Assembly (NCBI GenBank): GCA_963783085.1
Contig: CAWAMJ010000016.1
Coordinates: 124,001 to 188,000, forward strand
Source of the DNA: CAVYUC01 sp963783085
Lineage (GTDB): Bacteria; Bacteroidota; Bacteroidia; Bacteroidales; Prolixibacteraceae
DNA length: 64,000 bases
Direction of reading: 5' to 3'
The position numbers were made by a program, and so were the translations under genes. The notes under the pieces are model-generated. The model was not told the DNA's origin and did not search any database. It saw only the letters and a list, made by a program, of their open reading frames with translations. Positions 1 to 8,559 of the stretch are shown one piece after another (position 1 is the first letter of the stretch; each line of letters opens with the position of its first letter).

Positions 1-1425
1 AACTATTACGGGCTTGCCAGTATCTATTCGCAGTCGCAGGCCGATTACATGGATTTTCACATGTACTGGGATCATCCCGGTTTTCCAAATGGTTGGTCGG
101 ACACTGATTTTACCATGCGAAACCAGTCGGTTTTATTAAATCCGGAAAATTCAACGTTCAACCACATGATGCTCAGCAGGGTAAAAAATATGCCGCTTGT
201 ATTAAGTGAATACAATCATCCGTATCCGTACATATTTCAGGTGGAAGCCCCCTCGCTGCTGTATGCTTACGGCTCGTTTTTCGATTTGGACGCAATTCTC
301 TGGCATGCCTATTATGATTACATGAACCATTATGATCAACGCGGGCAGGATATGTTTTTTGATATTGCGATGCATCCCGTAATGATGACACAACTGCTGC
401 TGGCCTTGCCTTACCGGATGAAATCCATCGAAAAATCCCGAACAGTTGTGGAAGCAAATTACCGCAGGCAGGATGTTTTCAACAACTTAAAAATATTCCG
501 GAACAACGAGGTAATAAACTTTCAAAATGCGGAATACGGTACATCGTTTTTGGAACATGGGTTTGCACATGCATCATTTAACAGTGACAGTTCTTATTTA
601 GCAGGAACACCCGGCAATCCCGGGAAAGTGGTGACGACCGATACCGGCGAATTGACGTGGGATGGCGACAATGGATATTTTACCGTAAACAATCCTTTTT
701 GGCAGGGGGCAACCGGTTATCTGGGCAATAAAACCATCGGGCTGGGCAATATTTCCATTTCGGGCGTAGAAACAACCGGCAACCTTGATTTTGCTGCCAT
801 TCACTTGATTTCACTCGATTCGCTGCCCATCGGAAAATCAAGGCGAATGTTGCTGTTAACCAGCGCACGTGTGGAAAATGAAGGCCTGCAATGGAACACA
901 GATAAAACCCGTTTGATGAGCAGCGGCGGTACCCGCGCTTTGTGTGAACCGGTTGCAGCGATGATAAATTTCAACGGTGCAAGTGTTGATTCTTTTCTGG
1001 TTTACCAGTTGAATGAGCGTGGACAACGGATAGATTCGCTGCCGCTAAACCAGCTCGAAAATGGAATCCGTTTCTCCCTCAACAAAAAAACATTATGGTA
1101 TGAAATTGCAAATCATAAGTTTCATGATGTGCCGCAGGAAAACAATACACTTAAAAAAAACAAAAACATTTCGATGAAGATTCGCCCCAATCCCGGCCGA
1201 AACTATTCCACCATTGAATATTCATTTCCGGAAAATTCAATAGCCGAATTCGTTTTGTATAATTCAATGGGTGAGATCATCAGGAATGAGCCGGTGGAAA
1301 TTGCCCGGAATCAAATCAACATAAAACGTATTGACCTGAAGGATTTGAAACCTGGTATTTATTACTGTGGTTTTCATTTCCACAACGGTACAAAAATTAT
1401 GGATAAATTGGTAGTTAGCAATTGA
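1..1425 (+). CDS. Secreted glycoside hydrolase with type IX sorting tail (5' partial)
   Basis: The reading frame is open to the first base of the window, so the N-terminus is missing; the Met at 49 is internal. The visible part has the look of the C-terminal half of a clan GH-A (beta/alpha)8 glycosidase: an aromatic YWDHPGFP segment, then PLVLSEYNHPYP, whose Glu is in the position expected for the nucleophile on strand 7, followed by a Trp-containing ILWHAYYDY strand. After residue ~190 there is a beta-sandwich-like region. The last ~80 residues (IRPNPGRNYSTIEYSF ... DLKPGIYYCGF ... KLVVSN) match the Por/type A sorting domain that targets proteins to the type IX secretion system. It is inferred to act outside the cell on a polysaccharide of unknown identity. 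Family assignment within GH-A is not secure. Confidence 0.75.
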   Translation, partial: NYYGLASIYSQSQADYMDFHMYWDHPGFPNGWSDTDFTMRNQSVLLNPENSTFNHMMLSRVKNMPLVLSEYNHPYPYIFQVEAPSLLYAYGSFFDLDAILWHAYYDYMNHYDQRGQDMFFDIAMHPVMMTQLLLALPYRMKSIEKSRTVVEANYRRQDVFNNLKIFRNNEVINFQNAEYGTSFLEHGFAHASFNSDSSYLAGTPGNPGKVVTTDTGELTWDGDNGYFTVNNPFWQGATGYLGNKTIGLGNISISGVETTGNLDFAAIHLISLDSLPIGKSRRMLLLTSARVENEGLQWNTDKTRLMSSGGTRALCEPVAAMINFNGASVDSFLVYQLNERGQRIDSLPLNQLENGIRFSLNKKTLWYEIANHKFHDVPQENNTLKKNKNISMKIRPNPGRNYSTIEYSFPENSIAEFVLYNSMGEIIRNEPVEIARNQINIKRIDLKDLKPGIYYCGFHFHNGTKIMDKLVVSN

Positions 1426-1447
1426 AATTATCAAAAAAATAAAACTC

Positions 1448-1645
1448 ATGAAAATCAAAATTTTCGTTCATTTCGAATTGGATAAAAAGTCATTTTCGAT
1501 GATAGATGAAAACGGCGAAAAAGTGCTGCGAAACGGCGAATATAAAATTTGGGCCGGCGGTTCGTTACCCGGAGATCGCAGTCAAACGCTTGGTGCAACT
1601 GCGGTACTTGAAAAACCGGTTGATATTTCGAAACTTTTAAAATAA
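1448..1645 (+). pseudogene. Remnant of GH3 beta-glucosidase C-terminal Fn3-like domain
   Basis: This 65-codon frame reads FELDKKSFSMIDENGEKV, then GEYKIWAGGSLPGDRSQT. That is the pattern of the last strands of the fibronectin III-like domain ending GH3 beta-glucosidases, where a Phe-x-Leu pair, a Tyr/Asp-x-x-Gly turn and GxFxIxxGGSS recur. Nothing of the GH3 catalytic domains precedes it; the glycosidase stop lies only 22 bp upstream. It starts 13 bp before the nucleoside hydrolase and could still be translated. I read it as the tail of a deleted GH3 gene left behind after recombination. A real small carbohydrate-binding protein is a less likely alternative. Confidence 0.55.
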
Positions 1646-1658
1646 TGAAAGAAATCAG

Positions 1659-2633
1659 ATGAAAAAAATAATCCTGTTATTAATGGCAATAACTTTCTTA
1701 ACATTCAGTGTTTCGGCACAAAAACAAAAAGTAATTTTTGATTGTGATTTGGGTGGCGATATCGATGATGCTTTTGCGGTTGCACTTCTGCTGAGCAGCC
1801 AGCAACAATTTGAAATTCTGGGACTTTGCATGGATCATGGAAATACGCCGGGTCGTGGACAGGTCGCTGCAAAAATGCTGTACGAAACCGGACTGGAAAA
1901 GATTCCGGTTTATCTGGGAAGACACACGCCGTCGGTAGTTGGTGAAGACACTCAACTGGAAGGTATGTCGCCGCAGATGATTTGGGCCGAAGATTTTAAT
2001 TCACTGAAGCCGCAAAAAAAGCCGGCGCCGGATTTTATTATCGAAACGCTGAATAAATATCCCGGCGAAATCATTCTGTTTACGGTCGGGCCGGTGGATA
2101 ATATTGGTGATGTTATCGACAAGGATCCGGAAGCTTTGAAAAAGGCCAAACAGGTAATTTCCATGTTTGGATCCGTAAGAATTGGGTACGGCGGCGGTGA
2201 ACCTTCTGCTGAGTGGAATGTGAGGGGAAGCATTGCCGCTGCTAAAAAATTTATGAATTCCGGCGCAAATATTACGCTTGCACCGCTCGACATCACCGAC
2301 CATGTTGTTTATCCGCAAAATTACCTGCTGGCGCTTTCGATGCGGCAAACACCGTTAACGGACGCAGTCAGTGCGCTTTATTCGCTTTGGTTCCGCCATG
2401 CCGACTGGGCCGTTCAACCCAAAATGTTCGATGGTGTGGCGGTTGGAATGGCGCTTTGGCCTGAGCTTTTCGAAACAAAAAAGATGTTCATTTATGTGGA
2501 TGATGCCGGTTTTACAAAAGCAGATCCGTCAAAATCTCCAAATTGCCTGGTGGGCATAAAAGTTAACGACAAGGAATTCCTGAACCGGATGCACCAGCGG
2601 CTGGTAACGCAGAATTTTAAACGAAAAAAATGA
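1659..2633 (+). CDS. Secreted nucleoside hydrolase (IunH family)
   Basis: A 324-aa protein with a signal peptide (residues 1-20, ending SVSAQ) followed at once by VIFDCDLGGDIDDAFA. This is the Asp-rich calcium-binding signature of inosine-uridine nucleoside N-ribohydrolases (DxDxxxDDA). A second metal/ribose-site stretch is seen at FTVGPVDNIGDV, where most family members have G.xTN, and at PLDITDHV. The family cleaves N-glycosidic bonds of ribonucleosides; several Bacteroidota paralogues in polysaccharide loci act on unknown glycosides. The signal peptide places it in the periplasm. It follows the GH3 remnant by 13 bp and is probably co-transcribed with the upstream glycosidase. The substrate cannot be told from sequence. 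Confidence 0.8.
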   Translation: MKKIILLLMAITFLTFSVSAQKQKVIFDCDLGGDIDDAFAVALLLSSQQQFEILGLCMDHGNTPGRGQVAAKMLYETGLEKIPVYLGRHTPSVVGEDTQLEGMSPQMIWAEDFNSLKPQKKPAPDFIIETLNKYPGEIILFTVGPVDNIGDVIDKDPEALKKAKQVISMFGSVRIGYGGGEPSAEWNVRGSIAAAKKFMNSGANITLAPLDITDHVVYPQNYLLALSMRQTPLTDAVSALYSLWFRHADWAVQPKMFDGVAVGMALWPELFETKKMFIYVDDAGFTKADPSKSPNCLVGIKVNDKEFLNRMHQRLVTQNFKRKK

Positions 2634-2854
2634 AAAATATTACTATTATTTCTTTTACTCTTTTGGCTTCGCCGTTTCCCCTCATGAGGGGAAAACATTC
2701 TAATAAAGTAGGTGCTAAAATTCGAATTTAGCAGATTCCTGGGTCAGAACGTTCTCCCCTCGTGAGGGGAGATGCCGACAGGCAGAGGGAAAAAAAAACA
2801 ATAAAAAAAATCTTGATTTTTTATACTTTTAAAAATCACTTAAAACTGTATAAA
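2634..2854. repeat. Intergenic cluster of palindromes
   Basis: The gap between the nucleoside hydrolase and the sulfatase carries three inverted repeats. At 2675-2694 lies the perfect 20-bp palindrome TTTCCCCTCATGAGGGGAAA. At 2753-2772 there is TCTCCCCTC-GT-GAGGGGAGA, and between them at 2714-2732 GCTAAA-ATTCGAA-TTTAGC. The two CCCCTC/GAGGGG units look like members of one intergenic repeat family. A related but different C-rich/G-rich hairpin occurs at 45699-45722. They could end transcription of the upstream gene, but no T-run follows either. Confidence 0.6.
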
Positions 2855-4409
2855 ATGAAACCATTCCGGATCATTCTTTTTATTTTCACCCTGGTAATTT
2901 TTACCTCCTGCCAGGGAAAACCGCAAAATCCCAATATTATTTTAATCGCCGCCGATGATTTGGGCTGGTCAGATATTGGCTGTTATGGCAGCGAGGTACA
3001 AACGCCCAATCTTGATAAACTTGCGGAAGGTGGAATCCGTTTTACGCGATTTCACAATACATCGAAGTGTTTTCCTTCCCGCGCGTGTCTTTTAACCGGC
3101 GTTTACGCGCAACAAAACGGCTATTCCAAAACCTACAAGAACCCGATTACAAATGCAGTCACTCTGGGCGAAGTGCTCAGAACAGCCGGATACCGCACAC
3201 TTTGGTCAGGGAAACATCACGGACTTGAAAACCCGGTAACGCGAGGTTTCGATCGTTATTACGGATTAAAGGATGGAGCCTGTAATTATTTTAATCCGGG
3301 GAACCAGCGTCCCGGAGAAGGAGCACCTGCCAGAAAAGGAAAACCCGGAAATAAAACTCAGCGCTGGTGGTGCATCGATTCGGTGATGTATCACCCGTTT
3401 ACACCTGAAGCCAAAGATTTTTACACCACCGATTATTTTACCAATTATGCCCTGGGTTGGCTGGATGAATACAAAAATGAAGAAAAACCGTTTTTTCTCT
3501 ACCTGGCGTACAATGCACCACATGATCCATTAATGGCATGGCCTGAAGACATTGCCAAATACAAAGGCAAATATAATGCAGGTTATGAAACAATTAGAAA
3601 ACAACGTTACAAGAAACAACTGCAGATGGGACTGATTGATGAATCGTACAAATTGTCGGACCCGACCTATGAAAATTGGGAAAACCTGACCGATTCAGTG
3701 CGGAAAGATGAAATCCGCAAAATGGAGGTTTATGCGGCGATGATCGACCGGCTGGATCAAAACATTGGCCGGGTGCTGACAAAGCTAAGAGAAATTGGAA
3801 AAGATGAAAACACGCTGATAATTTTTGTATCGGACAATGGCGCTTCTGCCGAAATGGTGAACATTACAGATGATTACGGCGAAATCGGCGCCATGACCCG
3901 ATGGTCGTCGCTCGGTCATAGTTGGGCAAATGTGGGAAATACACCCTTCCGCTTTTATAAAAATTTCAGTTACGAAGGCGGAATCAATACTCCGCTGATT
4001 GCGTGGTGGCCGGGAAAAATCAAGCCAAAAACTTTCTCAGAATTTCCGGGGCATTTTATTGATTTGATGGCAACATTTGTAGATATCACTGGTGCAAAGT
4101 ATCCCACAGAATTCAACGATCAAAAAATTACTCCCATGCAGGGAGTAGAGTCTTGTTGCCTGCTGTTGAAAGGTGAAAAAACAAACAGAGAAAAACCTGA
4201 TTTTCTGGGAATGGAGCGATGGACAAGCTTGTTATTCCGATTCATGGAAAATAGTTAAAGAAGGCTTCGATAGTCCCTGGGAATTGTACAACATTGAAAC
4301 AGATCCAACTGAAACCAATAATCTGGCAAACGAAAATCCGGATAAAGTGAAAGAGTTGGAGGAATTGTTTGAAGGATGGAAAGCAGGTCTGCCCGATTTC
4401 TCAGAATAA
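2855..4409 (+). pseudogene. Arylsulfatase (S1 family), frameshifted near its 3' end
   Basis: The protein starts at ATG 2855 with a lipoprotein signal (lipobox VIFTSC, Cys ~19); an ATG at 2762 is in frame but lies inside a palindromic repeat. NIILIAADDLGWSDIG supplies the metal-binding Asp pair, and CFPSRACLLTG is the C-x-P-S-R sulfatase motif whose Cys becomes formylglycine. Later FVSDNGA carries further metal ligands. The frame stops at 4258 after a garbled stretch, but the expected C-terminus (IFWEWSDG, WELYNIETDPTETNNLA) continues in the next frame to 4409. One extra base, or two missing, near 4200 explains this; odd residues at 4150-4175 suggest a second small indel. Either a young pseudogene or a sequencing error. 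Role: desulfation of glycans. Confidence 0.85.
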
Positions 4410-4433
4410 GGTAAAATTGCCTATTTTTGATTT

Positions 4434-4751
4434 ATGGATAAAAATGAAGACATATTACTAAAAATTAAAAGAACAGTTCATATACAATCTCCTGATGCTA
4501 CCGTTATTTTATACGGTTCCCGTGCCCGCGGTGAAGACGTTGCCGGTTCAGATATCGATATTTTGATTTTGCTTGAAAAAGAAAAAGTTACCCGAAAAGA
4601 TGAAGTTAAAGTAAAATATCCGCTTTACGATATCGAATTTGATACCGGCAGAATAATCAGTCCCCTTGTTTTAAGCAAAAAAGACTGGGAATCGAGACAT
4701 AAAATAACCCCATTTTATGAAAATGTCATGAAAGATGGAATTATCCTATGA
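4434..4751 (+). CDS. MNT-type nucleotidyltransferase (antitoxin of MNT-HEPN pair)
   Basis: A 105-aa minimal nucleotidyltransferase. VILYGSRARGEDVAGSDIDI contains the helix-turn signature GSRARG followed by SDIDI, whose two Asp residues bind the catalytic metal. A third Asp may be that of LYDIEFD. In MNT-HEPN toxin-antitoxin systems such proteins act as antitoxin, in known cases by adding nucleotides to the HEPN toxin. Its stop codon overlaps the next ATG as ATGA (4748-4751), the typical coupled arrangement with a HEPN gene. That HEPN gene is broken here, so the antitoxin may no longer have an intact partner nearby. It is the left border of AT-rich, acquired-looking DNA. Confidence 0.85.
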   Translation: MDKNEDILLKIKRTVHIQSPDATVILYGSRARGEDVAGSDIDILILLEKEKVTRKDEVKVKYPLYDIEFDTGRIISPLVLSKKDWESRHKITPFYENVMKDGIIL

Positions 4752-4804
4752 AAGAACAGGATGAAATATACTATCCAAAACCGATCTCTGAAAAAATAAA
4801 TTGA
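4748..4804 (+). pseudogene. 5' stub of interrupted HEPN toxin gene
   Basis: ATG 4748 overlaps the MNT stop and begins MKEQDEIYY, which resembles HEPN-domain N-termini, but the frame closes after 18 codons at 4802-4804. The rest of a HEPN domain (NQLWNTAVNRIYYACF onward) appears in frame only at about 8636, after three unrelated genes. The simplest reading is that about 3.8 kb was inserted between these points, with loss of perhaps 15-20 HEPN residues. Assigning this stub to the distant 3' part is inference; the ATGA overlap and the recovered 3' part are seen directly. Confidence 0.55.
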
Positions 4805-4806
4805 AT

Positions 4807-6414
4807 ATGAAGTTTCGTAAAATCCAATTCGGGAATACCGAAACAAACGAAACAAATATAAATGTCAGTAAACGCGTTGAATATTTCTTGCATTACTGGA
4901 ATTTTATTTTTCAAAAAAATACCGGCTTGATATTCATTCAGTATGAAAAATTTGAATCTCATCGATCATTGATTCATAAAATTGAGATACAGATAAATGA
5001 AAATAAATCGAGATATGCGAGAAGAATTGAAGCTTTATTGATTAAACACCCATATTTTAAGAATGATAACCTGATTATTAGAAATTCACCCAAAGTAATA
5101 AATGAAATAAACACTTTCAAAAATAATTTCAACGCCATTTGGTTTTCCAAAGGAATAGACGATAAAAAAACTAATCAACAAAATCAACTAATAATTAAAA
5201 CAGAATTTGAGAAAATTAAAAAATTGCTTTTACGAAATTATCTTAACCGATTAATTAAATCTTTAATTAATCAACTTGTAACTAACAAGCCAATAAATAA
5301 GACCTTCAAAGATGATATACAGTTTTTAATTAGTGCAGTAATTGTTGAACTTTACTTTAATGGATTTTCCAGCGATTATATTCGAAATTTAGCCGAAATA
5401 ATTGTTTTTCCGCAAGAGCATAAAAATCAATTCCCTTATGACAAAACATTCCGTGATTTTGGAAATGATAAAGAATCTTTTAAAAAATATAAAGGGCAAA
5501 CTTCAAGCACAATAAAATTGCACGAACAAATAGCTTGCTTAAAAAACTTGACTGACAATAAAAAGTACCAAAAACAAAAAGGATTTTGTGTTTTCAAAAT
5601 TGATGATTTTGATTTTCAATTGGAAGAATCCATTAAAATTTGGGGTATAACATTTTACAATCCACAAAGAACCAAAAAAGTTAAAACAAAGATTCCTGAA
5701 AATGAAAACATTGAAATCGATTTCAACCATCTTGTTTTTTCAAAACCAAATAATATCACTAACTCAACGTGTAATGCAATAATTAAAGTTGATTACAGAA
5801 TATTCGATTGGAACAACCCTGTAATTGCAATCCATCAGGTAATACGAAAAGTGGATAAAGCTCTACAGGTTCTAAAAAAACTAAAACTCGATTTCGTAAA
5901 TGGAGAAAATGCGATTTCAGGAAAGCTTTCCATAAAAAATTGCATCTTCACAGATTATGAATACAATTATCGTCAATTTGTCATAATCAAGTTCGATAAG
6001 TATTCTTTTAAAATTGAGGAATATCAGAAATCAGTTTTTAAAAATGTCACGAAAGACTTGCGATTGTATCAAAAGAGCCAAAAGTTAATGGATATTTACG
6101 CTTATTTGTGCCAAGCAAGAACCAATAAATTCTCGTTTAACTTTAAAGATTACTGGACAGTTTTAGCTGAAGCTAATTTTCCAAACAATCATAAGGGCTT
6201 TATCAATGAATGCAAAGCAATTTTCAGAAATGACTTGCCAAACAGGCTATTTATGGACATTAAAATTTTTCTGAATAATTCGTTAAGACACTCCGATTCT
6301 GAATATTTGTTAAAACCATCCATTTTAAATCAAACCGGATTAAACATACCAGAAAAGAATAGTTTTAACGCTAAAAAATTCAAACTGAATTATGACAAAC
6401 TGAAACAACATTAA
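4807..6414 (+). CDS. Unrecognised 535-aa protein of Mrr cassette
   Basis: First gene of the inserted operon. I prefer ATG 4807 over the TTG two codons upstream at 4801. The protein is basic, very rich in Lys, Asn, Ile and Phe, and has no signal peptide or membrane segment. I see no Walker A box, nuclease, methylase or helicase motif. The N-terminal half (to ~residue 230) looks largely helical. The middle (~270-410) alternates hydrophobic residues as beta strands would (FCVFKIDDFDFQLEESIKIW, then NPVIAIHQVIRKVDKALQVL). The C-terminal ~120 residues appear helical, with Trp and Phe in FNFKDYWTVLAEANF. Together with the Mrr-domain gene, its position suggests a sensor or specificity role in defence, which is inference only. 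Confidence 0.7.
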   Translation: MKFRKIQFGNTETNETNINVSKRVEYFLHYWNFIFQKNTGLIFIQYEKFESHRSLIHKIEIQINENKSRYARRIEALLIKHPYFKNDNLIIRNSPKVINEINTFKNNFNAIWFSKGIDDKKTNQQNQLIIKTEFEKIKKLLLRNYLNRLIKSLINQLVTNKPINKTFKDDIQFLISAVIVELYFNGFSSDYIRNLAEIIVFPQEHKNQFPYDKTFRDFGNDKESFKKYKGQTSSTIKLHEQIACLKNLTDNKKYQKQKGFCVFKIDDFDFQLEESIKIWGITFYNPQRTKKVKTKIPENENIEIDFNHLVFSKPNNITNSTCNAIIKVDYRIFDWNNPVIAIHQVIRKVDKALQVLKKLKLDFVNGENAISGKLSIKNCIFTDYEYNYRQFVIIKFDKYSFKIEEYQKSVFKNVTKDLRLYQKSQKLMDIYAYLCQARTNKFSFNFKDYWTVLAEANFPNNHKGFINECKAIFRNDLPNRLFMDIKIFLNNSLRHSDSEYLLKPSILNQTGLNIPEKNSFNAKKFKLNYDKLKQH

Positions 6415-6423
6415 GAATTTGAA

Positions 6424-6669
6424 TTGGTAAATGAGATACTGGTTAAACTGGACGAGGGTCAAATAATCCAGGAAGAATTCAAAAAGAAAATTGAAGAATG
6501 GCTTGAAAATACAATATTATCTGCTTATGCTGAACGAAACCTTGAATCGCATAACAGCATAGTTACTGATTACAGTTTGATAAATTTGAAAGATGAATTT
6601 AAGTATATTGGAGGGATATTTTTGTTGTCAGAATTGAAAGGACTTAAAAAGTCTCAAAAAACCAAATAA
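6424..6669 (+). CDS. Small 81-aa protein of Mrr cassette
   Basis: Lies 9 bp after the 535-aa gene and 4 bp before the Mrr-domain gene, which supports it as a real gene. The only start in frame is TTG 6424, as there is no internal Met and a stop lies four codons upstream; expression may depend on translational coupling. The product is hydrophilic and probably helical: residues 7-30 (LVKLDEGQIIQEEFKKKIEE) have an amphipathic pattern, and the tail is Lys-rich. No known domain is recognised. It could be a small subunit or adaptor for either neighbour. Confidence 0.6.
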   Translation: MVNEILVKLDEGQIIQEEFKKKIEEWLENTILSAYAERNLESHNSIVTDYSLINLKDEFKYIGGIFLLSELKGLKKSQKTK

Positions 6670-6673
6670 AATT

Positions 6674-8446
6674 ATGAATGCCTGCGAGATTGTAAAAAAT
6701 ATAATTCCCGATGGAATTAATCAGTTACGGGAACCAATTTGGGAAAGGTTGTTATTACCCGATTTCGATGAAGAAAATCTCCAAAATTCACATCTCAATT
6801 TTAACAGCCCGGAAGAATGGTTGAATGCAGAACTAAAAAAACTTGTTTTTGAAAACCCATATTTTGAAAGAGAATATTATGCAGAAAAGCCTCTGATGTA
6901 TGAAGAAGAATATTCGAATACAATTTTTTCATTTCATTACAAAAGACTTGCTCCAGACTATTTTGAATACAAGAAAAATTGGGAAATTGACCATCAAAAA
7001 ATATCTGAAATTGAAAACTACAGAGGCTCTGTCTTAAACCTATTGGATTCTAATATACTTTCCAGTATTAAATTTTTTCTGCGAAGATTTCCTGAAAAAT
7101 TAAAAAAAAGGATATGGTCATATGACAGTAATATTTATGAATCGTATAAGAAAATTTGGGAAAAAGCGCAGACAAACGAGGGAAAACAAAATGTTTTAAA
7201 TGAATTTGAAATGTGGTGGTTTTTTGATTTGCATGGAGAATTTAATTTGGGGAATATTCTTGAAATAAGACAAAGAGCAAAAGAGTTGAAATCGAATTAT
7301 ATTGTAAATTGGAATCAATTGATAAAAAGTCGGGAAAAAGAATATCAGGATTGGGAGATTAAAAGAAAACGACATTTGAACAATCAAGAAATCAGAAGAA
7401 GAGAAATTGAAGGCTTAAAAATTAATTATTTAAGGTTAAATCCTGATTCGGTTGTTACATTATGTAATGAAATATTAAAACTTTCCAAATATAATTTTGA
7501 ATTTGAAAAAGAGGTAGAAATTGATTTCAATCCAGACACCAGGATTCTTTTAGTCGAATATACGCTCCCAAATATTGAACAGTTGCCAAGAATTAAAGAA
7601 ACGAAATATTTAACTTCAAAAAAGGAATACAAAAATATAGAAATATCCCAGAGTGAATTGCTTAAACTTTTTGATGAAACCTGTTACAGCATTATACTTC
7701 GTTCAATTTATGAAATTCTAATAAATGATACCGACAATGCAATTGATGCTGTTAATTTTAATGGATGGATAAAATCAGTAAACAAGGCTACAGGTAAAAA
7801 AGAAAACACCTGTATCATTTCAATCCAAGTGAAGCGTGATGAGTTTCTGGAAATTGAACTACAAAATGTTGAGTCGAAATCGTGTTTTAAATTTTTTAAA
7901 GGAGTTGGAAGCAGCAAATTACATAGAATTACTGCCATTCAGCCTATTTTACAAATTCAAAAAAATGATAAAAGATTTGTTAATTCTCAAAATATTGTGA
8001 TTGATAATTCAACAAACCTTGCTTTAATGGACTGGGAGGATTTTGAACATTTAATCCGTGAATTATTTGAAAAAGAATTTACTTCGAATGGAGGCGAAGT
8101 AAAAGTTACACAGGCAAGCAGAGACGGTGGTGTTGATGCAGTTGCATTTGACCCTGACCCAATCCGTGGAGGCAAAATTGTTATTCAGGCAAAACGATAT
8201 ACCAATACAGTTGGTGTTTCTGCTATTAGGGATTTATATGGCACTGTATTGAATGAAGGAGCAAATAAAGGGATTCTGGTAACTACTTCGGATTATGGTC
8301 CTGATTCGTATGAATTTGCAAAAGGAAAGCCAATTACACTTTTAAATGGTGCAAATCTTTTGTATCTATTGGAAAAACATGGAACTCGTGCGAAAATTGA
8401 TATAAAAGAAGCAAAAAGAATATTTGGTGAAATTAAACGAGGATAG
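6674..8446 (+). CDS. Mrr-type restriction endonuclease with long N-terminal region
   Basis: A 590-aa cytoplasmic protein. Residues ~451-570 form an Mrr-cat domain: WEDFEHLIRELFEKEF, then GGVDAVAFDPD (Asp ~488) and KIVIQAKRY (Gln 505, Lys 507). This gives the D-QxK variant of the PD-(D/E)xK nuclease core; IRDLYGTVLNEGANKGILVT and GKPITLLNGANLLYLLEKHG complete it. Mrr domains cut modified or foreign DNA. A middle region (~250-440: LCNEILKLSKYNFEF, VNFNGWIKSVNKATG) resembles the part that precedes Mrr domains in other large bacterial restriction proteins. The N-terminal 240 residues are helical and charged, with no motif I recognise. No methyltransferase lies nearby, so a type IV-like or abortive mechanism is plausible. 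Confidence 0.8.
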   Translation: MNACEIVKNIIPDGINQLREPIWERLLLPDFDEENLQNSHLNFNSPEEWLNAELKKLVFENPYFEREYYAEKPLMYEEEYSNTIFSFHYKRLAPDYFEYKKNWEIDHQKISEIENYRGSVLNLLDSNILSSIKFFLRRFPEKLKKRIWSYDSNIYESYKKIWEKAQTNEGKQNVLNEFEMWWFFDLHGEFNLGNILEIRQRAKELKSNYIVNWNQLIKSREKEYQDWEIKRKRHLNNQEIRRREIEGLKINYLRLNPDSVVTLCNEILKLSKYNFEFEKEVEIDFNPDTRILLVEYTLPNIEQLPRIKETKYLTSKKEYKNIEISQSELLKLFDETCYSIILRSIYEILINDTDNAIDAVNFNGWIKSVNKATGKKENTCIISIQVKRDEFLEIELQNVESKSCFKFFKGVGSSKLHRITAIQPILQIQKNDKRFVNSQNIVIDNSTNLALMDWEDFEHLIRELFEKEFTSNGGEVKVTQASRDGGVDAVAFDPDPIRGGKIVIQAKRYTNTVGVSAIRDLYGTVLNEGANKGILVTTSDYGPDSYEFAKGKPITLLNGANLLYLLEKHGTRAKIDIKEAKRIFGEIKRG

Positions 8447-8458
8447 CTAACATAATAA

Positions 8459-8485
8459 GAACCGGTCACAAATTGCGACCGGTTC
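8459..8485 (+). terminator. Hairpin after Mrr cassette
   Basis: A perfect 9-bp stem GAACCGGTC / GACCGGTTC with a 9-nt loop starts 13 bp after the Mrr gene stop. No T-run follows, so it is either a weak terminator or a protective 3' structure. Its GC-rich stem stands out in AT-rich surroundings. Confidence 0.5.
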
Positions 8486-8559
8486 GAAGATTTGCGAGAA
8501 TCATATATGAGCTGTATAAAGATTTATATCAACAATAAGAAACTAAACTCAAAAATAAA

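Noticed and set aside
2762..2854. Longer N-terminus for the first sulfatase from ATG 2762
   Set aside because: It reads through a palindromic repeat and gives a charged non-conserved leader; ATG 2855 starts a proper lipoprotein signal.
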